From Welwitschia mirabilis (Eukaryota; Gnetophyta; Gnetopsida; Welwitschiales), in the NCBI GenBank assembly GCA_051453625.1, contig JBOZIK010000001.1:93071932-93106370 (forward strand): a stretch of DNA of 34,439 bases, read 5' to 3'. The translations under genes were made by a program, and so were the position numbers. Position 1 is the stretch's first letter, and every line of letters starts with the position of its first letter. Of this stretch, positions 1 through 12,282 are shown piece by piece. The notes beneath the pieces were generated by a model that saw only the letters and a program-made list of their open reading frames with translations, searched no databases and was not told the origin of the DNA.

Positions 1-124
1 TTTAGGATCTTATAATATGTTAAGTAAGACATGTAAACATTTAGACTCATGTAGTCTTAATTAAAGGATGAGTGTTTCATTAGTTTTAGGAAGGACAATT
101 ATCCCCTTAAAATTATGATTTTTT

Positions 125-210
125 TATGTATGTATACATGTGTATATATCTATTTACATATAGATATGTATATATACATATGTATTGATACATACATATA
201 CATATATATG
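125..210. repeat. AT-rich TATA/CATA simple-sequence tract
   Basis: Irregular alternation of tatgta, tatata and catata words for about 85 bases. It contains several short self-complementary stretches such as catatg and tatata, so it could fold on either strand. It is a degenerate microsatellite and has no coding content. Confidence 0.8.
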
Positions 211-1623
211 AAATTCAAACTAAATTTTTTTATTGTTTTAATATGATCTTAAAGATTTATTAGATGGAGGACTTAAAATAGTTAAATCAACATATAGGCT
301 TTGATATTAATGGGATGATAGTGAAAGTGGTGATACATTTGTATTTCATTTTAGAAGGCATGGGTTTAAATCTTTAAATACTCTTCTTGACATACAATAA
401 GTCACTAAGTGTGATTACATAATTTGTTTGGGTAATAGTGGTACTTGTACTTCTAGGTTGAGTTATGGTTACTAAACGTTTCAAGTTTAACATAAAACCT
501 CCATAAAATTATGGGCTTTAATGTTTCATTTATTTTCTATTTTATCTATTGAAGGATATTTAAGAGATACATGGTATTTATCTTTAACAACATTCTTCAC
601 TTTCTTAATGAACTTGAAACCATCTACTTATTTTTAATTTTGAAATAATGAGATCCTCTTCTTATACGACTAATTTTAATTCACATAACAAAGAAAATAG
701 TAGTATTAAAATAAGTTATTATCATAGAAATAACTCCTCTAATATTATCTACATAAAATTACTTCTTTTCTTCTGTATCTTTTCTAGTGCTCTGAAGTGA
801 TTTTTATTGTGTAATCATTGAACTTGTTTAGGATTATAATAAAACATTGATATTGGATGTTTTACTTGTGAGATGGAATCTTTTCCTAATAAAATAAATT
901 TTCAACTTAAATCACGTGAAACATCCTCTTAGAAAATTTATCAATAGTGGAATTTAAGAGATTATAAATTTAAGATATAAATTAAAAATTGGATTTACCA
1001 TTAAAGGCATTAATTTAGATTTAAGAAGCATAATATCATACCACATTTTGTATTTGTCTTAAATTATTTTAATAAGAACTATTTTTAAACATGCTTTATT
1101 TTCTTCTACTATTTATCTTCTAATATAAGGCCTTAAAAACACAACTATATATAACTTTTACTTAAATATTACTGTGAAAAAGTTTTCTATTAACATCCCA
1201 ACACAAAATTCCCTCTTACTTACATTTTTTTTCAAAAACAAAAATAAGGCTTTCATACCACTAATGATCCTTTGAGTGAGGTACTTATTTCATATATAGT
1301 TATCAGAGCATCCCAATCCTAAGCATTTACTAGAGAAAATAATGTTAATCTGTTCATTTCCTATTTAAAAACAAAAATTAGTATCATGCATGCCACAAAT
1401 CACAGCTTGGGCATTTTAACACTAATCAGCATTACAAACTAATGGAAAAATTTATTCAAAATATGCAACCTATGTTGTAACATGTGCTTTATTTTAAAAA
1501 TTAATACAACATCATTTGCTAATAGTAAGAGGTTCACAAAATATTTTCCTACTTATATACAATTATTAGAGGTTATCTTATTCATGTAAGCCTTCAATTC
1601 ATCAACAAAAATTTCAAAAAGTA

Positions 1624-1628
<5 letters not shown>
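211..1628. other. AT-rich intergenic DNA, no gene recognised
   Basis: All frames are closed by frequent stops and no RNA gene is seen. The only hint of a former gene is a weak resemblance to a copia RNase H stretch on the plus strand around 290-440, described as a finding. The rest looks like old decayed DNA. Confidence 0.6.

Positions 1629-1695
<67 letters not shown>
1629..1695. repeat. (GA)n microsatellite, left of gap
   Basis: A pure AG dinucleotide tract of about 67 bases runs directly into the 430-N gap. The same repeat in the same strand sense resumes at the other edge, so the gap probably lies inside one longer GA array or between two adjacent arrays. Confidence 0.97.
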
Positions 1696-2125
1696 NNNNN
1701 NNNNNNNNNNNNNNNNNNNNNNNNNNNNNNNNNNNNNNNNNNNNNNNNNNNNNNNNNNNNNNNNNNNNNNNNNNNNNNNNNNNNNNNNNNNNNNNNNNNN
1801 NNNNNNNNNNNNNNNNNNNNNNNNNNNNNNNNNNNNNNNNNNNNNNNNNNNNNNNNNNNNNNNNNNNNNNNNNNNNNNNNNNNNNNNNNNNNNNNNNNNN
1901 NNNNNNNNNNNNNNNNNNNNNNNNNNNNNNNNNNNNNNNNNNNNNNNNNNNNNNNNNNNNNNNNNNNNNNNNNNNNNNNNNNNNNNNNNNNNNNNNNNNN
2001 NNNNNNNNNNNNNNNNNNNNNNNNNNNNNNNNNNNNNNNNNNNNNNNNNNNNNNNNNNNNNNNNNNNNNNNNNNNNNNNNNNNNNNNNNNNNNNNNNNNN
2101 NNNNNNNNNNNNNNNNNNNNNNNNN
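1696..2125. other. Assembly gap of 430 N
   Basis: There are 430 unresolved bases flanked on both sides by pure (GA)n. The odd, non-round length suggests a gap size estimated from read pairs or a map. Any open frame crossing it is an artefact of translating N and the GA repeat (Ser-Leu on the minus strand). Confidence 0.98.

Positions 2126-2167
<42 letters not shown>
2126..2167. repeat. (GA)n microsatellite, right of gap
   Basis: A pure GA tract of about 42 bases immediately follows the N run and matches the tract on the left edge of the gap. Confidence 0.97.
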
Positions 2168-2169
<2 letters not shown>

Positions 2170-4560
2170 AAAACATTATATTTTTATAAGAAACTCTATC
2201 TATGAGTTGGATATATATCTCTTTATACAACTTCTGAATTGTAGGTAATAAAGGTGTTGGAGTTTCAATAGTATATAATTGCTTTCAAAGATTGCTCCTA
2301 CTAACCAAAATCATATGATTTACAGAAAGTCCATAAAACAAATGAACGTTGTTTAATTTAAGTTTTTATCTTTATTAATAAAATTCTTTAAGATGATAAG
2401 AGAACTTACTATACATGATATTATCAAAATTTACTTAAGAAATTATTCAAATTTTATCTTCCCTTATCCATCTACTAATCTTTACTTCAATGATAGTTTT
2501 AAATATTTTTATAAAGAGATTTCTAATTAAAACCAATCTATAATTATTTGAATTTGATTTATTTATATTATTACATGTCATTATTAACTAATCTATAGTC
2601 ATGTAAATGTTGATGTACAATTAATTTTTTATAAATTACTTTTTAAATAAAATATTTATCCCATGTTAAATGTATCCACACAATCCTTTTGCATCTATTG
2701 CATTCTGTATAGATAGTCTTTGGATTTATTCATAGGTTTTTTAAAATGAAATGTATCATTTACTATTAGTATTTTCAAAAAGCTTTATTTCATTGTTATC
2801 CTTAAATAAATCTTTATAAAAAATTTACATATCTCAAAAAGGAAATTATATTTTACATTTATCCTATTTGCAAGAAACTTATAAAAGTTCCTTGGGGTTC
2901 TTTTTTAAGTATATGTAATAGTTCTAAGTATTTTTATTTGATAAACATTCTCTTCTTATTGCATATTATATTGTTATAGGATTCACTTTTATTTCTTTTA
3001 ACTTTTTCTAGTAATCAAAAGTCATCCTTGCTTTTTTGCACTTATAGTTGAATCATTATCTTGATTTTATACTCTGTTTTTGGGATACATTTGAGAAATA
3101 GGTAATAAAATTTCTAAAATACTTAGAAAAGGATCTCATCTTTTTTTAGATTCTACATTAAAAATATTTCTTTAGATTTTCTATTATTCTATATAATTTT
3201 TTTCCACTACTACCAAGGATGAACATCTATTAAAACAATAAAAGGAAGAGAAAAATGGTAAGATTAGATTAACTTTTTGTAATTTTAAAATGCAAAATAC
3301 TTGTAATCCTCCCTAGATTTATTCTTAATAAGTTAATACTTAAATGTTGTTGAGGACGTATAAAGGAAAAAACCATCACAATTTCAAAGAAATTTCATTC
3401 CTTTTAAAACTAGAAGGTCTAATTTTTGTCTTCATTTCAATAATTATGTTTATATATAATTTAAACCTTATCTTAATAAGACCTATCCCATTTAATATTC
3501 CTTTTGCAATATAAAACTTCTCAAGTCTCAATTGATAAATTAGACTTGTTCAGGTCTGATTTTAGCATTGAAGTCTTCACAAATTAAGACTTTTACAAGT
3601 TGATAAAAATTAGTAATATATCTATCCTTAAGTATGAAAATGAATACTCTTATAAAATGCCCTTTCTAGTCCAAAGAGTAGCATATATTAGAATAAAATA
3701 ACATTAAGTGGATACAATGAAACATTCTGTTTTATGATTTTAAGCCAAACATATAGATTATTCTCATCTGCCTTTTTAATTAGAATTTATTTATCAAAGC
3801 TATTGTAAATTAAAACATCTAAAACTCTATATGATGGATCTCATCTTTTATTTATTTATTTATTTAAGAAAATGTCATGGTATCTAATTAAAAATATGTT
3901 GAAAATAGAATTATGTATAATGCTAGTGAAATGAAGACTAGGGAAAGGGAGTTTTTCTGATCAAACATAAGACTTATCAATGCCCAAAAATCATCCAGCC
4001 ATAAGGCAAGATGACAAAGATGGAAATAAGTTATGGAAATTCCCCACCTTATAGAGTAATCTAAAAATTATGAAAGATGTAAATGAAAGATTAAAGAAAC
4101 TAGACAAGTAGCATGAAATTAGAGAGAAGCCAACTAGCTCAAATCCATCTTTCATATTGTCTTATGGGCCTCTTAGAAATTATAAACTATCCTTATTTTT
4201 TTATTACATGAAACATCATTTTGATTATTTATATTAATTTTTTTTTCTACCTAATGAGTTCTATGTTCATTTTTATCTAGGAGTCAATGTATGACCAGTA
4301 TCTAGTAGGCCTTAATACTTTAGTTCTACCTTGTTCCTAAATGTGGCAACAAGGAACCATAGTGGTTCTTCTACTTCCTACTTGAGTTAATTTCATCATA
4401 GTTTTCCCTCTCTTTTAGGTCATTCTACTTCTCAAAGCTAATATTCTTGTTCCCTAATTGGAATGAAGACCCTGATCCATCTATTTCTGCTTTCACCTTC
4501 TTCTTAAAAGAGTCAAATGAACTAAAACTACATTTATAATTTGAGTGCAAAGCCTCTTTT
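2168..4560. other. AT-rich intergenic DNA, no gene recognised
   Basis: No conserved frame, RNA gene or element terminus is seen. It contains a short (TTTA)n tract at about 3846-3866. It is probably old repeat-derived DNA, but no family can be named. Confidence 0.6.
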
Positions 4561-4863
4561 TTAATTTTTGCTTTTTGTTTCTTCTTTCTTATCATCATTA
4601 GGTATAATAACCTTAGGGTTTTCCTGCTCACCATTATGGGACACCTACTCTAAATGCTTCTTATACTTTACATAACCTAATCGCTCTGAAGATACCTACT
4701 GGGCATAGAGACATTTAATGTATTGCTCCATTTTCTTCTTGGTCTATTGCTTCATCCTTATGATTATCTACATGCTTACTACTTGAGCTAATCCATTTTC
4801 AGCCTTGTCTCTGAGCTCTTATGGTTTAATTATCTTTGTGAAATTATCTAGAGGGATTTCCCC
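4561..4863 (-). pseudogene. Unidentified decayed coding frame
   Basis: One minus-strand frame of about 100 codons reads as plausible protein apart from five internal stops, four of them TAG. Residues seen between stops include LDNFTKIIKP, ELRDKAENGLAQVVSM, TKKKMEQYIKCLYAQ, VSSERLGYVKYKKHLE and VSHNGEQENPK. The frame is rich in Lys, Glu and Gln and has a lysine-rich end. The surrounding sequence in the same frame is closed. The excess of TAG would fit decay of TGG or CAG codons, which is inference. I do not recognise the family. It lies about 1.4 kb beyond the recognised end of the LINE relic on the same strand, so it could be part of that element, another element's gag-like protein, or a host gene fragment. 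Confidence 0.35.
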
Positions 4864-6300
4864 TTATCATTAACTTGGACTTATTCCTCTCTTGGTATGA
4901 CAAGAATCCTCCTCTTTCCCTAACTCTGTGCTAATTCTACCTCTAGCATCTTCATTCCAAAAAAAATGTAGAAGATTTTTAAATAATTTGGAGTACTTTC
5001 TATTAACATTATTCTTAATTTTTTAGCTAAAAAAGCAAAAAATTACCTGTTCTACCCTATTTAAGAACCTCAAGAAAATTGAACTTAAGACCTCTTAGCT
5101 TCAAGTAATTTCTATTTTGTATTAAGTACTCATCAATAAAGTTGGATGACAAAATTCATGGGTGACTCAGGAAAGCCTTTTTTTCACTTATCCCTTTCTA
5201 GTTTAGAGATCCCTTCCTTTAAAGAATTTATTTGCATTACTGTGGCATTTGAAAATTGGTAGTAGCATTTCACTTTTTACCCTTAAGCTAGTAGTTTGTG
5301 GAATTAGTTCTTCTATGGTATTTGTTTGCCTTCTTCTATAGATAATATTTCCATTTTTGAGACCCAACCCCTATTAAAGTTCACCTCTTCCTTCATATTT
5401 AGGAGGGATTACTAACCAATAGTCATGATTCTACATCAGATTTTTGCATTATTTTGTAATTCACCCCATCTGATGATTGAAACTGAGTGTTATTTTTCAT
5501 ATGTTTTAGTGTAAAAAAAATACTTATCTTTATTCTTATTTTTAGGATGATTTTCTCTACATTTTATCTACTACTTGTGAACGTAAAATTGTTCCAAGTA
5601 TCCAAAAATGTCACAACATCACTTCACAGAAATTGACTATTGTGTTTAGGATCATTATCTAGTTTGCTCATCTGCTAAATTTCTTTTACATCATAGCTAT
5701 GATAAGAAAATCCTAAAAGAGGTATTCCATAATTTTGGAAGGCCATAGGCTTAGCAAGATTTTACTATTTAAATGGCCCTCTTTCCCAGGTTAACCATAA
5801 TTTGTACGTTGTCTTAAATAATAAGCCATTCCAAACCTTCATACTTTACCCTTGCACTCTTTCACCAAGTATCATTTAGTAGCTTATTTAACCCATGAAA
5901 TTTAATTAAGAGAAACTTAGAATTTAAATTTCCTTTTTTAAATTTTTTTAGGTAATCTTATAACTTGATAATGGCTCTGTTTATTAAAGCTATATTCAAG
6001 TGGAAAAGAAACCCCTCACTCTAGTAATTTGTAACTTTAAATCCCACTTTCTCTTATAGAAAATCCTTAGTTAGGCTTACCTCTTAAATATTCCTTAGGA
6101 ATTATCTTCATATCACTTGAAAAATTCAAAATAGAATATCTCCTTTTCCAATCATCCATGCTGTAAGGCTTTCTTGCTTATCTCTCTCTGGACATAATGC
6201 ATGGCATAAGGGCGAATTGCCTTGCTTGATCTTCTAGCCCTCTATTTTCAAATAAGTATTTTTTTTTAAAGGGTAGAAAATCCACTACTTCCAAATTCTT
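4864..6300. other. AT-rich DNA, possible 3' part of LINE relic
   Basis: This region lies downstream, on the minus strand, of the recognised LINE reverse transcriptase. Plant LINEs carry a zinc-binding C-terminal region and often RNase H here, but I cannot align any motif with confidence. No poly(A) end or target-site duplication was found, so the LINE's 3' limit is unknown. Confidence 0.4.
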
Positions 6301-7760
6301 GATAATATTTACTTGAGTAGGAAAATAATATCTCTTATATCCCAAATACCCCATCCTCTTGACTCTATTAACATAACTATCTTCTTTCTTACTACTGCAT
6401 TAACACTGGAAATGCTTTTTTTTTTTTTTCCTTTTTAGATGAAATTTCTCCTAAATCTATTAACTGAGTTCTTAATTTTCTATGATAAAACTCCTGTTGA
6501 GGCATTGTAACTTGTTACCACCAATAATGTAGTATTTGCAAGGATGATCTTAACTTGATAAAAACATGGCATTCCAACTATTACATCTATTTTCCAACTT
6601 CTTAATGAGATCATCCCATAAGACATCCCTTTTACATTTAAACACTGGGACCCCCAAGTAGGATCCTTCTATTAGTACCTATTCTTACATCCATAATTCA
6701 TGTAATCATTTGTTGCACACTTATCCAAGTATTTTCAATGTAGGTTTTACTCTTTTGCTAGCTTATTTTTAGACCTAACTATCGGACAAAGAAATTAAGC
6801 CCTTTTTTATGGACTATACTTATTGAATATTATATTTTAAGAATATGAGGTCATCAGTGAAGTGGTCACACATTATCTGCATTTTGTATAGGACGAGATC
6901 TCATTCACCTTCTCTTATAATATAATTTTGTAATATGTCTAGTAAAATAATAAAGAGATAAGGTAAGAGTAGATCCCCTTATATAAGCCTTTTACTTGTA
7001 CTGAAGGATCCATGAACTCCCTAATTAATCTTCATGCTAAATCTAGTTGAAGTCTACATTTGGATTATTAGGTTAATAAATTGCAAAGGAAAATCATTAG
7101 GTTGTAAAACATGTCTCAAAAAATTCCAAGACATGCTATCATAAGCCTTTTTAATATTAAGGTTTAAAGTGTATGGTATTAAAATCTTCTTCTGAATGGA
7201 ATGAAATATTTTATGGTACTTAGTCCAAGATTCTTCTATTCTCTAAAAATCCTATTTGATCTAGTCTTATCATCTAGTATAGAAAGGATCAGATGTGGTG
7301 CACTAGAACCTTTGAAAAGAGATTGTATAAGACATTATAGACCCCCATGGGTCTAAAATTTCTTATGTCCATTTGTTTCTTTTTTTGAAATCATGATAAT
7401 ATAAGTATTATTCCATGACTATGAAACTAAATCTAGATCCAAGACTTCTTTAAAATCTTCATCCACTGATTTTCCAATGATCTTCCAAAACTTTGTGAAA
7501 ATTTTTACTATTTATTCATTTAGACTAGGAGTTAGATTGAGCTTCATTTTCCATAGCACATTTCAAATCTCATTTTCTTCTATATGTTTAAGGAAGTCAT
7601 CCCATGGCAGAAAGTTGGACCAAAGTGTAGACAACTTAGTTTGCTCCTCTGCTGCTCATAGCTCCTGTAGGCTTTTAATAAAAGCATCTTGAATCTTAAT
7701 TTTTTCACATACTTGATCATTCTAGCCCACTCTATTAAATCTTTTATTTTATTTCATTAG
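6300..7760 (-). pseudogene. Plant LINE (L1-type) reverse transcriptase relic
   Basis: Read on the minus strand with frame changes, this shows the plant LINE ORF2 order. In order it contains NFLPWDDFLKHIEENEI (about 7625-7575), FTKFWKIIGKSVDEDFKEV (about 7500-7445), NFRPMGVYNVLYNLFSKVL (about 7363-7305), QTGFLENRRILD (about 7260-7220), NIKKAYDSMSWNFLRHVL (about 7160-7105), GVHGSFSTSKRLI then GDLLLPYLFIILLDIL, FTDDLIF, and LGVPVFKCKRDVLWDDLIKK. The first catalytic Asp is the D of KAYD at 7138-7140. The FADD-type box is FTDD with both Asp retained at 6850-6855. A weaker trailing match (ESRGWGIWDIRDI) lies near 6310-6380. Numerous stops and frameshifts make it non-functional. A 14-base plus-strand T run sits at 6416-6429. 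The endonuclease expected above 7760 and ORF1 are not recognised, so this is a fragment or is too decayed to read. Confidence 0.88.
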
Positions 7761-10700
7761 AGAAAAAATTAAACTAAAAGGTAATAGATATAAAGGTTGT
7801 TCATCCTCCTAAGTTTTTATAACTTCAAAAATATCAAATTATATTAAAGAAAAAATTATTTAAAGTTTAAGAACTTTATCTATTACAATCTCATTAATAT
7901 TTAAAAATTCGTAGAAAATGCAAAAATCCCTCTATTATTTAATGTTTAATAACTATAATATATTTTTCATTCTAAAAGAAAATTTCCTCCTTTTTGGTTT
8001 TGTTTACTTTTCTTGACTCTTCTAGCTTCTGTCATGTAAGATCTTCATTTATTCAATTTTTCCCCTTTAAGATTGCTTTGATTATTATAGATTATCTTTC
8101 TTGCTTATGGATATTTGGATTTAATGATAACAAGCTAAGCTATCTCCTCTTCAAGTTATTATGTATGCCTCTCAAATAGTTATTTTATAATATACATTTT
8201 TTCTTTTAATACTTGCAAAATTTCTTTGATTAAATGTTTGTCCTTTCTCTTAGGAAGCGCAACTACATGGAGGTTTAGAATTTTTAATTAGCCATACTAA
8301 CATCTACAATATTTCCTTTAGAATGTTTATTCTTATTTTACAAATCTTTAATGCCATGTGTCAACTTAATTTTGGTACTTAGCGTTATTATTTTTAGAAG
8401 AACATGTTTTTCATTCTTATTTTAAAAGCGCTTGGGTAAATTGCATTTTTATAATGAAATCCTCCACTAAGTTTCAAGATGTTTAATTTTTTTAATCATC
8501 ATATTTCATTGAGTTTTTAAACATCACAACTTAGGAATCACGAAAATTACAAATTAATGTGAAATTATTACAAGTAAATGCATCTCAAAATAAAGGATAG
8601 TTTTTTGAAGGAAAAATGATTAGAGAAATGGAATCTATATGATGCTATTTTTTAAAATAATGTACGATATATGAAAGAGATAATTTAGCAGAATGCACTA
8701 TAACAAATCTCCTTTGACTTAGATTAGAAGATAAAATTTATTTTAATAATATTAGAAGAGGGAATTATCTTGAATAACTCTTTATTTAAATGTTATAATT
8801 CTAGGCATCTTTGAATTAAAATAATAAAGCAGCAAAATAGTTAGAAGAGAGTAACAAACATACAAGTTATGTTTAACTAAAGTTGTTAAAGACAATGAAC
8901 AAGGTTTTTTAATGCTCTCAGACTTCTTTATTAAGAACAAAATGAAACATAATTGTGGATTAGCTTTTGTCTTTGTTTCAAATAACTCCACTATGATTAC
9001 TTATTATTCTAAGGTTGTGTTCAAATTATTTTGACTTTTTTTTTTTTATTTCCATGGATCTTATAGGCCTTTATAAATGTAATAAAAAATTTCCAATTTC
9101 TAATTGTTTTAAAATGGAAACATTAATTGGCATATGAAAATAAACCTTAGAAATATCTTCTTACACTACAAATTTAAGATACTATGAAGAGACAACTAAT
9201 TAGATACTATAAATGTTTTTTCCCCAAAAATATTTCTAGCATAATTATAATTGGTGTACTTAATAAAATATGAAAAGTTAGCATCAGTTATGAAGATATA
9301 CTTAGTTAAAAACCTATATATCTAAATAAGAAGGTGGTAATAAGTTTATCTAGTGAATTTTATCATTGAAGAATGGGAAAATTCTCTCAAAGATCTATTA
9401 ATAGATTACCTTTTAAAGACATATTATTTTAAGGATTTGTAGGATAATAAGTTTAGGATTTATCTATAAAAATATCTTTCTTCTAACTTAAGTTGTCTAT
9501 AATTCAAAAATAGATAATTCAAACTATTTTGAAGATTACTTAAATTTGTTCTATCAATACTACAATATGGAGAGATATATTATAAGAATTTGAAATGGAA
9601 TGATTAATCTCATTAATTTGAAAGAGAAAAGATTTACAAAATCATATATGACAAGTTAGTTATTTTTGGATAGTTGAACTTGAAAGGGAGGCTTAAGTTT
9701 CAAATTAGCAAATAGTTTAAAAAAATAATTTAAAATCAAAATTCTATTCCTAAATTTTAGTTATTCATATGATCACTTATCCATCATGTATTACTTATAA
9801 AATATAAGACAATCTTAAAAATTTAGGCAGTGATAAATTTAATGCTAAAGATGCTTTGAATGTATTTATGGGTATACCCAAAAGAACTTTCCATTTTGGA
9901 AATAAGCTTATTCTTCCCCTAAATATCATATACTAAAGTATCCCCTTATTCTTTCTTTTACTTTCTTTTCTAAAACAACTATGAACATTTGTTCGAATTT
10001 ATTGTTATTATATCTTATATTCTTAATAAAGTAAGATGTAATATGAATTCTTAAAATTGGTTTAATTACCTTGTATTTTATCCTATAGAATATTCTTTCT
10101 TTGCAAATTCAATTTCAACTTGAGAAGATTATTCTAGAAATGTTGTAAACCTAAAATGGATTAATTCATCTCTAGGGTCATAATGCTTACTAGTCAGATG
10201 CCATCTTCAACACATTAAGAATATTTTATGAAGAGCATAATTAGCAAAAACATCAAATCAATCATCTTCTACTTAAGCTACCTTAAAGATGTAGAAATCA
10301 AATCAAACATACCTAGCATAGGATAAATTGCTATTAGACCAGACATTCAAGGAAAATCATCTAACACTAATACTCATACTGGAGGATATAATTAAATATA
10401 GATAATTGAAAATCTTCTAATAATTAATAAAATCAAAATGAATCTAAGGGAATCCTTTAAATTCTAACCCTTCATACAACACTTGAGGTAATGAAGGAAG
10501 ACCTAACTAACTTTTCTACTTCTTCCTATTATACATGTGGTTGGTAGCCTAGAAGAGCATTAATTTTCTAGTGCATGAGATAAAATACCATTACTATAAT
10601 ACTTATATATTTTGGGATGTAATATTATTTGTTATTCTATATACATATTATGTAATAAAGAACTATTAATTGTCATTAATGTAATGGAAGGTAACCTATG

Positions 10701-12248
10701 AATTATGTATTTGACATGGGTTTTTCATAATGTATCAACTAAAGTCTAAACATCATATGCATATATTTTTTATTTTAATCCAATTCTAAAAATATCAAAT
10801 ATCATAACAATGATAGATGCATATGTACTAACATGTTGTAGGTGGAACAAATGTATTGTGAATGAGATCTAAATACATGAATGAGTTCCAATATCATGGA
10901 TAGAATTTAATCACATAAATATTTATTAAAACAGGGGAAGAAAGACTCAGAGGCATGCAATTATGGTTAAAAATAAGAAGTATGTAGTTTGAAAATCTAT
11001 GGGGTATTTGGAACACATGTGAAAGCTAAAGAAAAGAAAAGATTGGGGGTGAAGCATGGCTTGATCTAAAGTACATGAATATAAAGAAAAATATAAGTAT
11101 TTTTTGCTTAGTATATGTTTATTACAATTGAATAATTAAAATTATATATTTTGTATAATTATTATCATCCCCTAAACTTTATATTATTCTTATAATATCT
11201 CAATAAGTTAAACAAAATGGTATGATTATTACTATTTCATTCTTTTATTAAATATCAATGTAGCCATTTTCTCTTAAATGTGGTTTTCAAATGCTTATGA
11301 AGGCCTGACATTGCTAAATGTTTCCTTCTTATTCTAAAGACTTTTTAAAAGATTAAAATTACAATGGTAGCTCAAAAATAATAGAGGAATGGATCATATA
11401 TTTTAGAATTATTTAGAATATTTTCTCTTGAATACTATATATTTTCTTTTCTTAATAATCATGAGATACTTAAAAATGGAAATGATTGAAGAAAAAATAG
11501 ATAAATTCTTTTTTGAATCAATGGAATGAGTGGATACTAAACATCAAGAATTAATGTCTTTTAATTCAAGTCATTAAAAATTAATTTCAAATAAGATGAG
11601 AATTTAAATAAAATAGGTTAGATATTGTATGGGTTGGATACTCGAAGATAATAATGAGGATTATGTTAAACAAGCTCTAGAGTAATAAAGGATGAGTTCT
11701 TACAATAATATAGGGTAAGAGAATACTTAGAAAATGTAAAATAAGTATGAGAATTAAAATTTTCCCAAATAAAATATTTCCCTCTAGTAGATGTAACATA
11801 GATATAACATGGTAAACATTTGAATAGATCCTAAGAATGATGGTAGTTACCAATATGACTATAATGATAACTATTAAAATTTTTATAATAAAATGTCCAA
11901 AATAAAAGTGAAATAAATATGGAAGAAAAAAATCAGAATTTAACATTGAAGACCTTTAGAAATTACTCTCATAGTGATAGTTAGATTTACAAATGTTATG
12001 AATAAATTTTAAATCCTAAACTCTCTTTTTTAAAGAGTTCCCCATGTAAATATGTATGTTTCATGGCTTCTCATTTTGTTTTTTTTCCTTTTTCTTTTAA
12101 TGACTTACTATTGATGTTGTTGCATGTAAGCTTTGATTATTCGCAATAGTAGTATTAAAGGTTTAGGTTTAGATCCATAGTTACAACTAATTTCATGAAT
12201 AAGAAGGTACTCTAGATATGCCTAAAAGGTAAATCTAAGTCTTTCCTT
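7761..12248. other. AT-rich intergenic DNA, no gene recognised
   Basis: About 4.5 kb without a recognisable gene or element boundary. A poly(T) run of 12 bases lies at about 9036-9047. Small open frames, such as minus 11677-11946 and plus 7994-8179, are hydrophobic, AT-driven and show no family motif. The proximal part may include the lost endonuclease of the adjoining LINE relic, but nothing can be aligned. Confidence 0.55.
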
Positions 12249-12282
12249 ATCATCATCATCATCATCATCGTTATTATTATTG
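12249..12282. repeat. (CAT)n / (TTA)n compound trinucleotide repeat
   Basis: About seven CAT units are followed, after a single cgt interruption, by four ttatta-type units. It is a short compound microsatellite without coding context. Confidence 0.85.

Noticed and set aside
1553-2230. Minus-strand open frames of 185-225 codons
   Set aside because: They are made of Ser-Leu repeats from (GA)n and of untranslated N; no real protein is supported.
7477-8179. Plus-strand frames of 71 and 61 codons
   Set aside because: The first is antisense to the LINE relic. The second has no domain and is AT-driven hydrophobic sequence.
11677-11946. 89-codon minus-strand hydrophobic frame resembling a membrane protein
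   Set aside because: Ile/Leu/Phe richness follows from AT-rich DNA. There is no recognised family, no conserved neighbours and no clear plant gene structure.
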